Assembly (NCBI GenBank): GCA_030426395.1
Contig: JAUHYE010000004.1
Span: 1 to 64,000, forward strand
Direction of reading: 5' to 3'
DNA from: Phycisphaerae bacterium
Lineage (GTDB): Bacteria; Planctomycetota; Phycisphaerae; Phycisphaerales; UBA1924
DNA: 64,000 nucleotides
Positions 44,702-53,494 of the stretch are shown here, one piece after another. Position 1 is the stretch's first letter. Every line of letters begins with the position of its first letter. The notes below the pieces were generated by a model. The model did no database searches and was not told the DNA's origin. It was given only the letters and a program-made list of their open reading frames with translations. Both the position numbers and the translations under genes were made by a program.

Positions 44702-44724
44702 GGGCGCCCTGTTGCGTGCGCCCC

Positions 44725-45444
44725 TCACGCCGTCGCCTTCTTCTCTGCCCCCTTCACCGGCACCACGCTGCCCGCATCTTTGCCAACGAAGCCGGACTTC
44801 TGGCTGCCGAATGGCACCTCGCAGGTGATGCTCCAGTCGCTCATGAGCCCCGTGCTCAGGCGCACCGCCACGCGGTAGCCCACGCTCTTGAGCCCCTCGG
44901 GCACGGCCCGGTCGGTGAAGGCCTTGTCGTCGCCGGCGAAGCCGATGAACTCGTAGGGGTCGCGCCGCCCGCCGAGCGCGGTCGTCACGCGCTGCACCAG
45001 GTACAGCGCCCCGCCTCCCGAGGCGACCTTGAAGGACAGGCGCACCGAGCCGTCGCTGGCGATGGCGGCGCGCAGGTCGGTCGGGCGCGGCGGCGCTGTG
45101 CGCACGCTGGCGTCCTTGGGCGCGGGCACCTGGGCCTTCACCCACACGCCGGGGTCTCGGGTGGACAGTGCGAACGCGTCGATGGTCGCCACGTCGGCCC
45201 CCATGACGCTGCGCAATCTGGCCACGGCGTTGTTCTTCGCTTCGGTCGCCGCCTTGGCCGCGCTGCGGGCCGCGAGCATCGCCTGGTACGCCGCGTGGGC
45301 CTGGGCGCTGGCCTCCAGCGCCTCGAGCCGCTGCTGCTCGTCCAGGCCGATCACGGGCGGTTGCCCCTCCCCACCAGACCAGAGGTCGGCGCGGTGGCGC
45401 GACCAGGCGATGAAGGCGGCTTCGGGCTTGGGGGCTCGTGGCAT
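44725..45444 (-). CDS. Helical/FN3-like protein, paralogue 1 (downstream of array B)
   Basis: A 239-residue soluble protein with no signal peptide. GGAG is 7 nt before the ATG at 45444. Residues 1-100 are helical (EAAFIAWSRHRADLW; GLDEQQRLEALEASAQAHAA; MGADVATIDAFALSTRDPGV). Residues 110-225 form an FN3/Ig-like beta domain (GSVRLSFKVASGGGALYLVQ, PEGLKSVGYRVAVRLSTGLM). The protein at 61152-61868 is a clear paralogue (238 residues): both have WxRxxxxxW near the start, the IGLxEQQ motif, GADxxTIDAxAxxTRDPGV, and the C-terminal FN3 region in the same order. I recognise no named family. Both genes have a 21-bp palindromic array and a 17-nt hairpin upstream. Possible roles (array-binding, host-interaction, structural) are speculative. 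Confidence 0.82.
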   Translation of the reverse strand: MPRAPKPEAAFIAWSRHRADLWSGGEGQPPVIGLDEQQRLEALEASAQAHAAYQAMLAARSAAKAATEAKNNAVARLRSVMGADVATIDAFALSTRDPGVWVKAQVPAPKDASVRTAPPRPTDLRAAIASDGSVRLSFKVASGGGALYLVQRVTTALGGRRDPYEFIGFAGDDKAFTDRAVPEGLKSVGYRVAVRLSTGLMSDWSITCEVPFGSQKSGFVGKDAGSVVPVKGAEKKATA

Positions 45445-45482
45445 ACGTCTGCTCCGCAGCGGTCTGCTTCGCAGGGGGATGG

Positions 45483-45499
45483 CCCGGCACCGTGCCGGG
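45483..45499 (-). repeat. GC-rich 17-nt hairpin in the leader of the FN3-like gene 1
   Basis: A perfect 7-bp stem with a 3-nt loop (CCCGGCA-CCG-TGCCGGG) located 38 nt before the start codon, between array B and the gene. The core resembles the hairpins at 37385 and 61897. Confidence 0.6.
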
Positions 45500-45547
45500 A
45501 GCACCCTCCGCACGGGATGTATCGAACCGGCCGAGGGCCGACTTGAG

Positions 45548-45799
45548 CGCGGGTTGCCGGGAACTTCGGAACGCCCGCCGGGGGGCTTGGGAGCCGTTCC
45601 GGGGAGCTGGGAAGCCGTTCCGAAGAGCTGGGAAGGCCTTCCGAGATGCTGGGAAGGGGTTCCGAAGGGCTCGGAACGGCTGCCGAGGGGCTGGGAATGG
45701 CTTCGGCGGAGCTTGGAACGGCCCGCGAGGGGCGTGGCGGGCGTGTCAGGGCGTTCGCGGGCCGTTCGAGAGGTTTCCAGAGGCCCTCCGCGGGCCGGC
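45548..45799. repeat. Array B: 12 tandem 21-bp palindromic units
   Basis: Twelve 21-bp units (252 bp), the same size as array A. On the plus strand each has a 17-nt imperfect palindrome of type TTCCGAAGAGCTGGGAA (arms TTCC...GGAA) and a 4-nt linker, for example GGCC. Representative palindromes are at 45618-45634 and 45639-45655. The first two and last three units are the most degenerate; the central ones are clear. The array begins 2 nt after the stop of the beta-helix dockerin gene (read on the minus strand) and ends 103 nt before the FN3-like gene, so it lies in the 3' region of one and the 5' region of the other. Confidence 0.88.
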
Positions 45800-45801
45800 C
45801 C

Positions 45802-48294
45802 TCAGCCGCAGCCCGCGTCGAAGCGGTTCTGGAACACCAGGAAGTCGAAGATGGTGAGCCGGCCGTCCTCGTCCAGGTCCGCCCGCAGGTCGCCAGCGTC
45901 GAAGAGGTTCTGGAAGGCCAGGAAATCGAAGATGGTCAGCTCCCCATCGGCATCGCGATCGGCGGCGCAGATCACGACGATGACCGAGTCGCCGGTGTAG
46001 ACGATGTGGGCCGGGCCGATAGCGCCCACCGGCTCGATGTCGATGTCGGCAAAGAAGCCGTCGACCGCCGAGCCGGTGATGACCTCGAACTGGTCGAGTG
46101 GCTCGGGGATGTAGCCATCAACGAAGTCGACGTCCAGGGCACCATCAATCGTGATCGGCGAGCGCGTGGCGAATCGATCGAACTGGTCGAGGCCCGTGCC
46201 GGCCGCGTCGATCTCGGTCCGGGCGGTGGGGCCGAAGGTCAACGCAGCGCGGCCGAACGACTCAATGACGTTCACCCCGTCCCCGACGCCGGGCGCGAGT
46301 GTGCCCTCGATGCGGTACTCGCCTTCGATGCGTCCACGCCCGCTGATCGTGCACTCGGGCCCGAACGTCGGCGTGTCGCCGGCACCCGGACGCACGATCT
46401 GAGCCGTTGCGGTGTCGCCCGGCCGGCTGTTGAGCGTGACGTCGATGCTGATGGTTGCGCCATCGAGCACGCGGAACTCGGACACCGCGTCGCCGGCTTC
46501 GGTGTTGACGAGCATGGAAGCATCTCCGTCGATGACACCGCCGAAGTTGACCTGCCCGCCGTTGGGCAGGCCCCATGGGCCGTTCATGGCCGCGTCCAGG
46601 ATCGTGCCACGCCGGTCGGATGTCACGAGCCCGCCGGTGCCAACGCCATGCCACGTGCCGCCGGTGATCTGCGTTTCTTGGAAGATGCCGAAGGTGCCGC
46701 CGTCAATGCCGCGCATGACGCCACCGTCCTGCGTGATGTTGGAACCGAAGGTCTGGATGAGGTCGTCAGTCTCGATGGCGCCCTGCGCGACGAACGCGCC
46801 CGCCAGGCGGCCGCGTCCGCTGATGGTGGTGCCGGGCCCGAACGTCGGGGTGTCGCCGGCGCCTGGACGCACGATCTGCGCCGTCGCGGTGTCGCCCGGC
46901 CGGCTATTGAGCACAACGTCGATGCCGATGGTCGCGCCATCGAGCACGCGAAACTCGCTGGTTATGTCGCCGGCGATCGTGTTCACCGTCACGACGCCAT
47001 CGCCGGTGACCGTGCCGCCGAAGTTGACCTGCCCGCCCGCGGGCAGCCCCCACGGACCGTTCATGATCGCGTCGACGATCGTGCCGCGCCGATCGGAGTT
47101 CACGAGCCCGCCGGTCCCGAGCGCCTCCCAGGTGCCGCCTGTCACGAGCGACTCTTGGAACAGTCCGAACTCGCCCCCGTCGACGCCGCGCATGATGCCA
47201 CCGTCCTGCGTGATGTTGGTATTGAAGGTCTGGATGAGGTCGTCGGTCTCGATGGTGCCCTGCGCGATGAAAGCGCCCGCCAGGCGGCCGCGCCCGCGGA
47301 TGGTGCTGTTGGGGCCGAACGTCGGCGTGTCGCCGGCGCCCGGACGCACGATCTGCGCCGTCGCGGTGTCGCCCGCCCGGCTGTTGAGCACGACGTCGAT
47401 GTCGATCATGGCGCCATCGAGCGTGCGGAATTCACTGGTGATGTCGCCGGCGGTCGTGTTCACCGTCACGACGCCATCGCCGGTGATCGCGCCGCCGAAG
47501 TTGACTTGCCCGCCGTTGGGCAGGCCCCAGTCGCCGGCCATCGTCGCGTCGATGATCGAGCCGCGACGGTCGGAGGTGACCAGCCCGCCGGTCCCAAGGG
47601 CCTCCCAGGTGCCGCCCGTCACGATCGACTCTTGGAACAATCCGAACTCGCCCCCGTCGACGCCGCGCACGATGCCGCCGTCCTGCGTGATGGTCGTGTT
47701 GAACGTCCGGATGAGTGCGTCGGTCTCGATCACGCCCTGGTTGGTGTACGCACCGATGATCCGACCGCGTCCGCTGATGGTGCTGTTGGGCCCGAACGTC
47801 GGCGCGTCGCCAGCGCCGATCCGGTTGATCTGCGCCGTGGCCGCGTCGCCCGGTCGGCTGTTCAACCGCACGTCGGCATCGATCACCGCGGCATCGGGCA
47901 CGCGCAGGAGCGCGGTGGAATCGCTCGCCGTCCGGTTGATGAGCAGGGTGCCCGCCCCCTCGTAGCGATCGAGTGCCAGGCTGGCCCCGCCGGCGACCGC
48001 GGCGATGATCTCCAGCTGCGTGATGTCCAGGGCCGCGATCGTGCGCGGGGCGTTGATGTCCACCACGTACGTGCCAATGCCGCTCAGCCTGGCCGTGTCG
48101 AGCGCGCCGGGCACGACCGCGGGGAACCAGTTCGGGGCCACGCCGAAGTCGCCATCGACCGGGCTGGCCCACTCGATCGTGGCCTGGGCGTGGGCCAATG
48201 GCGTGAGCATCGCGAGCCCTGCCGCGGCGGCAATGGCCAGGGGCGTGCGCGAACGGATAGCGGGGGTGATGGGGGTGGTGGGGGTCTGGGGCAT
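45802..48294 (-). CDS. Secreted beta-helix protein with exact 159-residue repeats and GC-type dockerin
   Basis: An 830-residue secreted protein. AGGAGAG precedes the ATG at 48294; the signal peptide ends AMLTPLAHAQ (residue 36). It starts with WASPVDGDFGVAPNWFPAVV, common at the head of planctomycete autotransporter-like beta-helices. The core has three near-identical 159-residue repeats in right-handed beta-helix style (TFGPNSTISGRGRIIGAYTN, ITQDGGIVRGVDGGEFGLFQ, GTWEALGTGGLVTSDRRGSI). A spacer domain with LDQFEVITGSAVDGFFADID follows, then two EF-hands ending FDAGCG. The repeats are a surface-architecture element; no enzymatic motif is seen. Its 3' end abuts array B. Confidence 0.88.
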   Translation of the reverse strand: MPQTPTTPITPAIRSRTPLAIAAAAGLAMLTPLAHAQATIEWASPVDGDFGVAPNWFPAVVPGALDTARLSGIGTYVVDINAPRTIAALDITQLEIIAAVAGGASLALDRYEGAGTLLINRTASDSTALLRVPDAAVIDADVRLNSRPGDAATAQINRIGAGDAPTFGPNSTISGRGRIIGAYTNQGVIETDALIRTFNTTITQDGGIVRGVDGGEFGLFQESIVTGGTWEALGTGGLVTSDRRGSIIDATMAGDWGLPNGGQVNFGGAITGDGVVTVNTTAGDITSEFRTLDGAMIDIDVVLNSRAGDTATAQIVRPGAGDTPTFGPNSTIRGRGRLAGAFIAQGTIETDDLIQTFNTNITQDGGIMRGVDGGEFGLFQESLVTGGTWEALGTGGLVNSDRRGTIVDAIMNGPWGLPAGGQVNFGGTVTGDGVVTVNTIAGDITSEFRVLDGATIGIDVVLNSRPGDTATAQIVRPGAGDTPTFGPGTTISGRGRLAGAFVAQGAIETDDLIQTFGSNITQDGGVMRGIDGGTFGIFQETQITGGTWHGVGTGGLVTSDRRGTILDAAMNGPWGLPNGGQVNFGGVIDGDASMLVNTEAGDAVSEFRVLDGATISIDVTLNSRPGDTATAQIVRPGAGDTPTFGPECTISGRGRIEGEYRIEGTLAPGVGDGVNVIESFGRAALTFGPTARTEIDAAGTGLDQFDRFATRSPITIDGALDVDFVDGYIPEPLDQFEVITGSAVDGFFADIDIEPVGAIGPAHIVYTGDSVIVVICAADRDADGELTIFDFLAFQNLFDAGDLRADLDEDGRLTIFDFLVFQNRFDAGCG
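46361..47791 (-). repeat. Three in-frame tandem repeats of exactly 477 bp
   Basis: The marker CCGAACGTCGG recurs at 46361, 46838, 47315 and 47792, always 477 bp apart, giving three complete units and the start of a fourth. Each unit encodes 159 residues of the beta-helix protein. Units are highly similar at DNA level, implying recent duplication or ongoing gene conversion, and they are a likely site for copy-number variation. Confidence 0.92.
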
Positions 48295-48466
48295 GTCTCT
48301 CTCCTGTGCCTGGGATGGGCCAGCGCGGGCCCGTGCGGGCCCGTGCGGCCAGTGTACCGCAAACGTCGGCCGGACGCAAGGCTATTTGCCCGATGGCCTT
48401 GGCGCGATGGGGAACCCTGGGGCCTCGCGGGTGCGTGCACGGGTCCCCGCGATGGCACGGCCGCGA

Positions 48467-48862
48467 TCATCGCAGGTGCGGCGGCACCCGCCGCTCGAGC
48501 AACCCGATCAGCTCCGGGTCCATCTCGCGGTAGCGGTCGGGGATGCTGAGGCACACCACGCGCGTGCTCGCGAGGTAGTCACGGAAGCGCGCGGCGAGTT
48601 TGGCCTTGTGCACGGGCTCCATCACGAAGATCACGTCGGCCCACCGAACCAGATCGACCGAGACGGGCGTGGGCGCGTCGTGGCTCAGGCCGGCCGAGAG
48701 GCACTCGAGGCCGGGGTGGTCGGGATGGTCGGCGAAGACCCGCTCGGCGGTGGGGCTGCGCCACCGGTTCTTGCCGCATACGAACAGCACGCGGGTCTTG
48801 GGCTCGGGTGGATCGGATGGCTCGCGTGCTTCAGGCTCGCGTAGTTCAGAAGGGCGTTCCAT
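48467..48862 (-). CDS. Low-molecular-weight phosphotyrosine phosphatase family protein
   Basis: A 131-residue protein with a Pro/Glu-rich leader followed by VLFVCGKNRWRSPTAERVFA. The P-loop C(X)5R is Cys29-Arg35, continuing with Ser36. Later conserved parts are LVRWADVIFVMEPVHKAKLA and the general-acid loop DRYREMDPEL, which here holds PDRYREMDP. The CGKNRWRSPTAE form is typical of a short bacterial branch of this fold, whose members are shorter than the classical 150-160 residue enzymes. Activity on phosphoproteins is likely but the partner is unknown. It is 18 nt after the lipoprotein gene upstream. Confidence 0.88.
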   Translation of the reverse strand: MERPSELREPEAREPSDPPEPKTRVLFVCGKNRWRSPTAERVFADHPDHPGLECLSAGLSHDAPTPVSVDLVRWADVIFVMEPVHKAKLAARFRDYLASTRVVCLSIPDRYREMDPELIGLLERRVPPHLR

Positions 48863-48879
48863 GGTGTCACGTCGCGCGC

Positions 48880-50007
48880 TCAGCCCTGGGGCACGAGCAA
48901 CTGGTCGGTGCCCGGTTCGGGCGTGGGCATGAGCCCGTCGCGCACGCCCCAGTCGTTGATGCCGTCGGGGCCCACGCTGTAGAGCCGGTAGCCGAAGGGG
49001 TTGCGATCGTCTCGGCGGTACTCGTACTCCCCGTTCCAGGCCCAGGGATCGCGCGGCACCTCGGCCAGCACGTCGGGGGCCAAACCGTCGAGCGACATGG
49101 GCGGGGTACCCCGGCGGCCGCGGTAGACCTCGATGGCCAGGGCCAGGCGCCGGCCGTCGCGCGTGGCGTGCGACAGGTTGGCCATCGCCTCGCGGCTCTC
49201 GGTTGGAAGCTCGGCGGGGAGCTTGTCGCGGTATCGCGCCCGCAGTTCGTCGGTCGCGACCGTGGCGCTACCCAGCAGCGCGAGGGCGCGTTCTTGGGAG
49301 ACATGCCCCGCGGCGATGGCGTCGATGACGAGGCGATCGGTGAAGCGCAGCAGCATCATGTTGGACACCGCCGCATCCTCGCCGGCGGCATGGAGCTGGA
49401 TCCGGGCCATGGCGTCCAGGCCGGCGATGATCGTGATGTAGTCGTCATCGCCAGCGCGAGCATGGTCGCCGCTCCCGGCGAGTTCGGTGTCGACGGCCAG
49501 GCACATCAGCATCCGGCTGGCGTCGCGGGCTCGGCGGTCGTGCGTGCCGGGGAGTTCGAAAGCCATGTCGTCTTCGAGCGCTCCGACCGCCCGGGTGAGT
49601 TCGGCCAGCTTCGCGATCATGCCCGCCTCGCGCAGGGCGGCGGCGGCGGCGCGGCTGACGGCCACCTCGGATTCGAAGTCTTTCCGCTCGATGTCGCGCT
49701 CGTGCACAAACGGCTGGGCTGCGGGCGAGTCGAAGTCCGGGTGGCGGAGCACCCCGACCAAGCCCCACGGCGCCCGGGCGTGCCGGGCCACGACCTTGTC
49801 CTGAGCTTGGGCGGCCGCGTCGAGCACGGCGTGGTAGGCGGCCCGGATATCGCCGGCGGGATCGGGCTGGCTCGCGGCTTCGGCCGCGTCGGCGGGTTGC
49901 TGGGCCGGGGCCGCTGTCTGGCCGCCCCGATCGCACCCGCCGGCCACGACCATCACACCCACCAACGGTGCCCACGCCGCGTACAGAGTTGGCTTCTTCG
50001 TCCTCAT
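48880..50007 (-). CDS. Lipoprotein with pseudopilin-like (T2SSG-like) C-terminus
   Basis: A 375-residue protein with the lipobox VGVMVVAGGC, so probably envelope-anchored. Residues 30-330 are helical and unrecognised (DIRAAYHAVLDAAAQAQDKV, DASRMLMCLAVDTELAGSGD). The last 90 residues resemble the C-terminal part of type II secretion GspG: GRRLALAIEVYRGRRGTPPM, then DVLAEVPRDPWAWNGEYEYR and GYRLYSVGPDGINDWGVRDG. This end is common in planctomycete surface proteins and probably binds calcium. The start is the ATG at 50007. The gene is divergent from the ECF sigma gene with a 137-nt gap. Confidence 0.8.
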   Translation of the reverse strand: MRTKKPTLYAAWAPLVGVMVVAGGCDRGGQTAAPAQQPADAAEAASQPDPAGDIRAAYHAVLDAAAQAQDKVVARHARAPWGLVGVLRHPDFDSPAAQPFVHERDIERKDFESEVAVSRAAAAALREAGMIAKLAELTRAVGALEDDMAFELPGTHDRRARDASRMLMCLAVDTELAGSGDHARAGDDDYITIIAGLDAMARIQLHAAGEDAAVSNMMLLRFTDRLVIDAIAAGHVSQERALALLGSATVATDELRARYRDKLPAELPTESREAMANLSHATRDGRRLALAIEVYRGRRGTPPMSLDGLAPDVLAEVPRDPWAWNGEYEYRRDDRNPFGYRLYSVGPDGINDWGVRDGLMPTPEPGTDQLLVPQG

Positions 50008-50144
50008 GCGGTCAATGTAGGGGCGGGCGGGGTCGGCCCCGATTTTTTCTGTAGGGCGGTGGCGCGATGGGGATATGGTTCCCGCGTTGTCGATGGAGCG
50101 GATCCGGGTTGTGAGTCCGGGGCCGCGAGGCCAGGGGGGCTCCG

Positions 50145-50753
50145 ATGACGGCATTGACCCAAGACGGACCCATCGACGGGAGCGGGGAAGCTCCCGCGGG
50201 CGACTTCACGCGCCTGCTCAAGAGGGCCTCGGGCGGGGATCGGCGCGACGTCGACGCCCTGCTCGGGGCGATCTATGACGACGTGCGGCGGCTGGCGGTT
50301 GGCCAGCTCAAGGGCGAGCGGCGCGACCACACGCTGCAGCCCACGGCCCTGGTGCACGAGGCGTACCTCAAGCTCATCGAGCAGCGCTCCACCGACTGGA
50401 AGGACCGGGCGCACTTCTTCGCGGTGGCCTCGCGGATCATCCGGCGGATCCTGGTCGACCACGCACGCGAGAAGAACGCGCTCAAGCGTGGTGGTGGGGG
50501 ACAACGCGTGAGTCTGGAAGGCGTGGACGCCGCGGCGCCGCATGCCGATGTCGATCTTGTTGCCCTGGATGATGCGCTCCAGGAACTGGCCGAGCTCAGC
50601 GAACGGCAGGCGCGGATCGTCGAGCTGCGCTACTTCGGCGGATTGACCGTGCCCGAGGTCGCCGCGGCGCTGGGGCTGGGCGCTCGCACGGTCGACCGCG
50701 AGTGGCAGGCGGCGCGGGCGTGGCTGTTCTGTCGCCTGAGTGAAGACGAATAG
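50145..50753 (+). CDS. ECF RNA polymerase sigma factor, kinase-linked (TIGR02999/ECF43 type)
   Basis: A 202-residue ECF sigma factor with regions 2 and 4 only. Region 2 has LLGAIYDDVRRLAVGQLKGE and the hallmark HTLQPTALVHEAYLKLIEQ, with HFFAVASRIIRRILVDHARE; region 4 has LDDALQELAELSERQARIVE, LRYFGGLTVPEVAAALGLGA and the HTH. The LQPTALVHEAYLKL signature marks the TIGR02999 group, which lacks an anti-sigma factor and is usually encoded beside Ser/Thr kinases; in one studied ECF43 pair the kinase activates the sigma factor by phosphorylation. Here a kinase gene follows after only 6 nt. The ATG at 50145 is in a GGGGGGCTCCG context with a weak binding site. Confidence 0.93.
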   Translation: MTALTQDGPIDGSGEAPAGDFTRLLKRASGGDRRDVDALLGAIYDDVRRLAVGQLKGERRDHTLQPTALVHEAYLKLIEQRSTDWKDRAHFFAVASRIIRRILVDHAREKNALKRGGGGQRVSLEGVDAAAPHADVDLVALDDALQELAELSERQARIVELRYFGGLTVPEVAAALGLGARTVDREWQAARAWLFCRLSEDE

Positions 50754-50759
50754 GCGAGC

Positions 50760-53429
50760 ATGGGAACCACGAGTCTGGCGTTGCGATCGCACCAGATGCT
50801 CATGCGCGCGATGGAGCGCGAGCCGGCGGAGCGCCGCGCGTTCGTGCGCGAGGCGTGCGCCGATGACGCCGAGCTGCTCGAGCGTGTGCTGAAGCTGCTG
50901 GACGCGGCCGACCGGGCGACGTCGTTCCTCGATACGCCGGCGTTGGGCTCGGGCGGGGGCACGAATCCGGCCCAGCCGCGCGTCGACCTGCCCACGCCCG
51001 ACGCGGTGGGCAGCTACCTCGTCACCGGCGTCCTGGGCTCGGGCGGCATGGCGACCGTGTACGAGGCCATCCAGGAGGATCCAGAGCGCCGCGTGGCCCT
51101 GAAGGTGCTGCATCGCACGGTCGAGGACAACGCGGCCTACCAGCGTTTCCGATTCGAGGCCGAGGCGCTGGCCAGGCTCAAGCACCCGCACATCGCGCAG
51201 ATCTACGAGGCCGGCGCGGCGCCGCTGGGCGGGGACTCGCCCTCGCCCTTCTTCGCGATGGAATTGGTGGAAGACGCCCTGCCCATCACGCGGTTCGTGG
51301 CCGAGCGCGGGCTGCCGATGCGCGAGCGGCTGGAGCTGTTCATCGCCGTGTGCGAGGCCGTGCACCACGGGCACCAGCACGGGGTCATCCACCGCGACAT
51401 CAAGCCGGCCAACGTGCTGGTCGGCGGGGATGGCCAGCCCAAGGTGATCGACTTCGGCATCGCGATGGCCTCTGGCGGCGATGGGCAGGCGCTCACGACG
51501 GGCATCGATCGCGGCCAGCTCATGGGCACGCTGAACGCGATGAGCCCGGAGCAGTGTGAAGGTTTCAGCGATATTGATACTCGTGCCGACGTGTACGCGC
51601 TCGGTGTGCTGCTCTATGAGATGGTTGCCGGCCGGCCGCCCCATGACCTGAGCGCCATGAGCGTGCCGCAGGCGATCCGCACGATCGTGGAGGCCGATGC
51701 GCCCAGGCCCAGCACGCACAACCCCGCGGCCCGCGGCGACCTGGACGCCATCATCGGCAAGGCGATCAGCCGTGATCGGCGCGAGCGCTACCCCAGCGCC
51801 GCGGCGCTGGCGGCCGACCTGCGTCGGCACCTGGACCACAAGCCCATCGAGGCGCGGTCGATCACGCTGCCCGGCGCCATGCAGCGATTCGCGCGGCGCA
51901 GCCCCGCGTTGGCCGGCGCGATCGCCGCGGCGGTGCTGCTGCTGGTGGCGGGCGTCATCGCGACGAGCCTGTTTGCCATCGACGCCAACGACGCGAGGAA
52001 GGCCGCCGAGGCCCGCGAGAAGTCGCTCGAGCGCGTCGTGGGCTACCAGGAATCGCTGCTGTCGACCATCGACGTCGCGAAGATCGGCGACGACATGCGC
52101 ACGGGCTTGATCGAGGCCGTGGGTTCCAAGGGCGACAACGCCAAGGCCGATCTCGAGCGGGCGATCGCGGGCGTCAACTTCACCTCGCTTGCCCTGGACG
52201 CCATCGACCACGCGGTGCTCCAGCCCTCGCACGACGCGATCAACGCACAGTTCGCCGACGATGCCGAGCTGCGGGCCCGCATGCTGCTTCGCCTGGGCGT
52301 CACGATGTACGCCCTTGGCCTGCCGGCCAGCACCGAGCCGGTGCTGCGCGAGTCGCTGGCGATCCGTCGCGAGCTGCTGGGCGACGACCACGACGACACG
52401 CTGCGCAGCCTCAACGCCCTGGGGCTCTCGCTGAACGCGATGGGCCGCTATGCAGAAGCTCGTGACGTGATGCTCGAAGGGTACGAAAGAAGCACGCGCG
52501 TGCTGGGGATGGATGATCCATCCACGCTGCGGCTTGGCGTCAGCCTGGGCATCGCCCACCGTGCGCTGGGCGAGTTGGATGAGGCAGAAGCGGTCTGGCG
52601 GACAACCTGCGACGCCCAGAAGCGCACGCTTGGCGCCGAGCACGACGAGACGCTCCAGACGCTCAACAACCTCGCCGTGCTGCAGGCGATGCGCGGCCAG
52701 CTCGCCACGGCCGCCGATTTGTTCGCGGAACTGCTGGAGCAGCGGCAACACCAGTACGGCGAGGACGCCCCAGAGACCATCGCTCTCGCTTTCAACCTCG
52801 GCCTGATCCTGCGCAACCAGGCGCGATTCGACGAGGGGCGGGAGTTGATTACACAGGCGCATGAGATTGCTCGGCGACATCTCGGTGATCCGCACCCAAC
52901 GACGCTGCGCATCGGGCTGTCGCTGGCCGAATTGGAGCGCATGTCGGGCGACCCGGAGCGATCGCGCACGCTCGCTCAACAGGTTTATGACGCCCGGCTG
53001 GGCGTGCTCGGAGAGAACCATCCGGATACCTTGTTGGCGCGCCGACAGCTCGCGCAGCTCGACTCGGACATGAGCGAAATCAACGCAGTGTTTACGGGTT
53101 TGGCGGGTTCCGTCGGCCCGACCCACACGCTGACGCTCGAGTCTCGCCTGATCCTGGCCGAGGTGCTGCTCGAGGCCGGTCGAGCCGAGGATGCACTGGC
53201 CGAGTGCGACGGCACGATCGCCGCGTTGGGAGCCGGGCCGAGGCCAAACCAGGGGCTGCTCGGCCGGTTGTTGTGTGAGAAGGGCAAGGCCCTGCTTGCC
53301 CTTGATCGTTCGAGTGAGGCCCGAGAACTGCTCGCCCAGGCCCATGCCATGCTCGTGGAGGCCCAGGGGGCAGAGCACGTGTTCACTCGGGAGGCTGCTG
53401 CCGCGTTACAGGATGCGACCAACCCCTGA
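50760..53429 (+). CDS. Ser/Thr protein kinase with transmembrane segment and TPR sensor region
   Basis: An 889-residue Hanks-type kinase. Residues 1-80 are a helical leader. The kinase domain has the glycine loop LGSGGMATVYEA (about 92), VALKVL with the catalytic Lys, the catalytic loop HRDIKPANVLVG (about 210), DFGIA, and the MGTLNAMSPEQ activation-loop end, with EADVYALGVLLYEM-like RADVYALGVLLYEM after it. One hydrophobic segment at about 383-406 (LAGAIAAAVLLLVAGVIATS) would place the C-terminus outside the membrane. The last 400 residues are kinesin-light-chain-type TPRs (ESLAIRRELLGDDHDDTLRS, GHDDTL-like repeats). With the ECF gene 6 nt upstream it probably forms a phosphorylation-controlled transcription switch. 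Confidence 0.94.
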   Translation: MGTTSLALRSHQMLMRAMEREPAERRAFVREACADDAELLERVLKLLDAADRATSFLDTPALGSGGGTNPAQPRVDLPTPDAVGSYLVTGVLGSGGMATVYEAIQEDPERRVALKVLHRTVEDNAAYQRFRFEAEALARLKHPHIAQIYEAGAAPLGGDSPSPFFAMELVEDALPITRFVAERGLPMRERLELFIAVCEAVHHGHQHGVIHRDIKPANVLVGGDGQPKVIDFGIAMASGGDGQALTTGIDRGQLMGTLNAMSPEQCEGFSDIDTRADVYALGVLLYEMVAGRPPHDLSAMSVPQAIRTIVEADAPRPSTHNPAARGDLDAIIGKAISRDRRERYPSAAALAADLRRHLDHKPIEARSITLPGAMQRFARRSPALAGAIAAAVLLLVAGVIATSLFAIDANDARKAAEAREKSLERVVGYQESLLSTIDVAKIGDDMRTGLIEAVGSKGDNAKADLERAIAGVNFTSLALDAIDHAVLQPSHDAINAQFADDAELRARMLLRLGVTMYALGLPASTEPVLRESLAIRRELLGDDHDDTLRSLNALGLSLNAMGRYAEARDVMLEGYERSTRVLGMDDPSTLRLGVSLGIAHRALGELDEAEAVWRTTCDAQKRTLGAEHDETLQTLNNLAVLQAMRGQLATAADLFAELLEQRQHQYGEDAPETIALAFNLGLILRNQARFDEGRELITQAHEIARRHLGDPHPTTLRIGLSLAELERMSGDPERSRTLAQQVYDARLGVLGENHPDTLLARRQLAQLDSDMSEINAVFTGLAGSVGPTHTLTLESRLILAEVLLEAGRAEDALAECDGTIAALGAGPRPNQGLLGRLLCEKGKALLALDRSSEARELLAQAHAMLVEAQGAEHVFTREAAAALQDATNP

Positions 53430-53494
53430 AAGCTGGCGCGAAACGTGATCGGAACCCGCGTTGAGATGAAGAGCACCGCCCGAGGGAGAAGACC

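Noticed and set aside
45029-46000. Plus-strand frame with SWEGLPR-like 7-residue repeats
   Set aside because: An artefact of array B and antisense to the FN3-like gene and the dockerin tail.
48321-48350. Tandem 10-mer around GCGGGCCCGT as a fourth palindromic array
   Set aside because: Only two copies and a 10-bp period; it also forms GGGCCC-GTGC-GGGCCC but does not match the 21-bp design.
50004-53378. Minus-strand open frame of more than 1100 codons
   Set aside because: Antisense to the ECF sigma and kinase genes, both of which have clear motifs.
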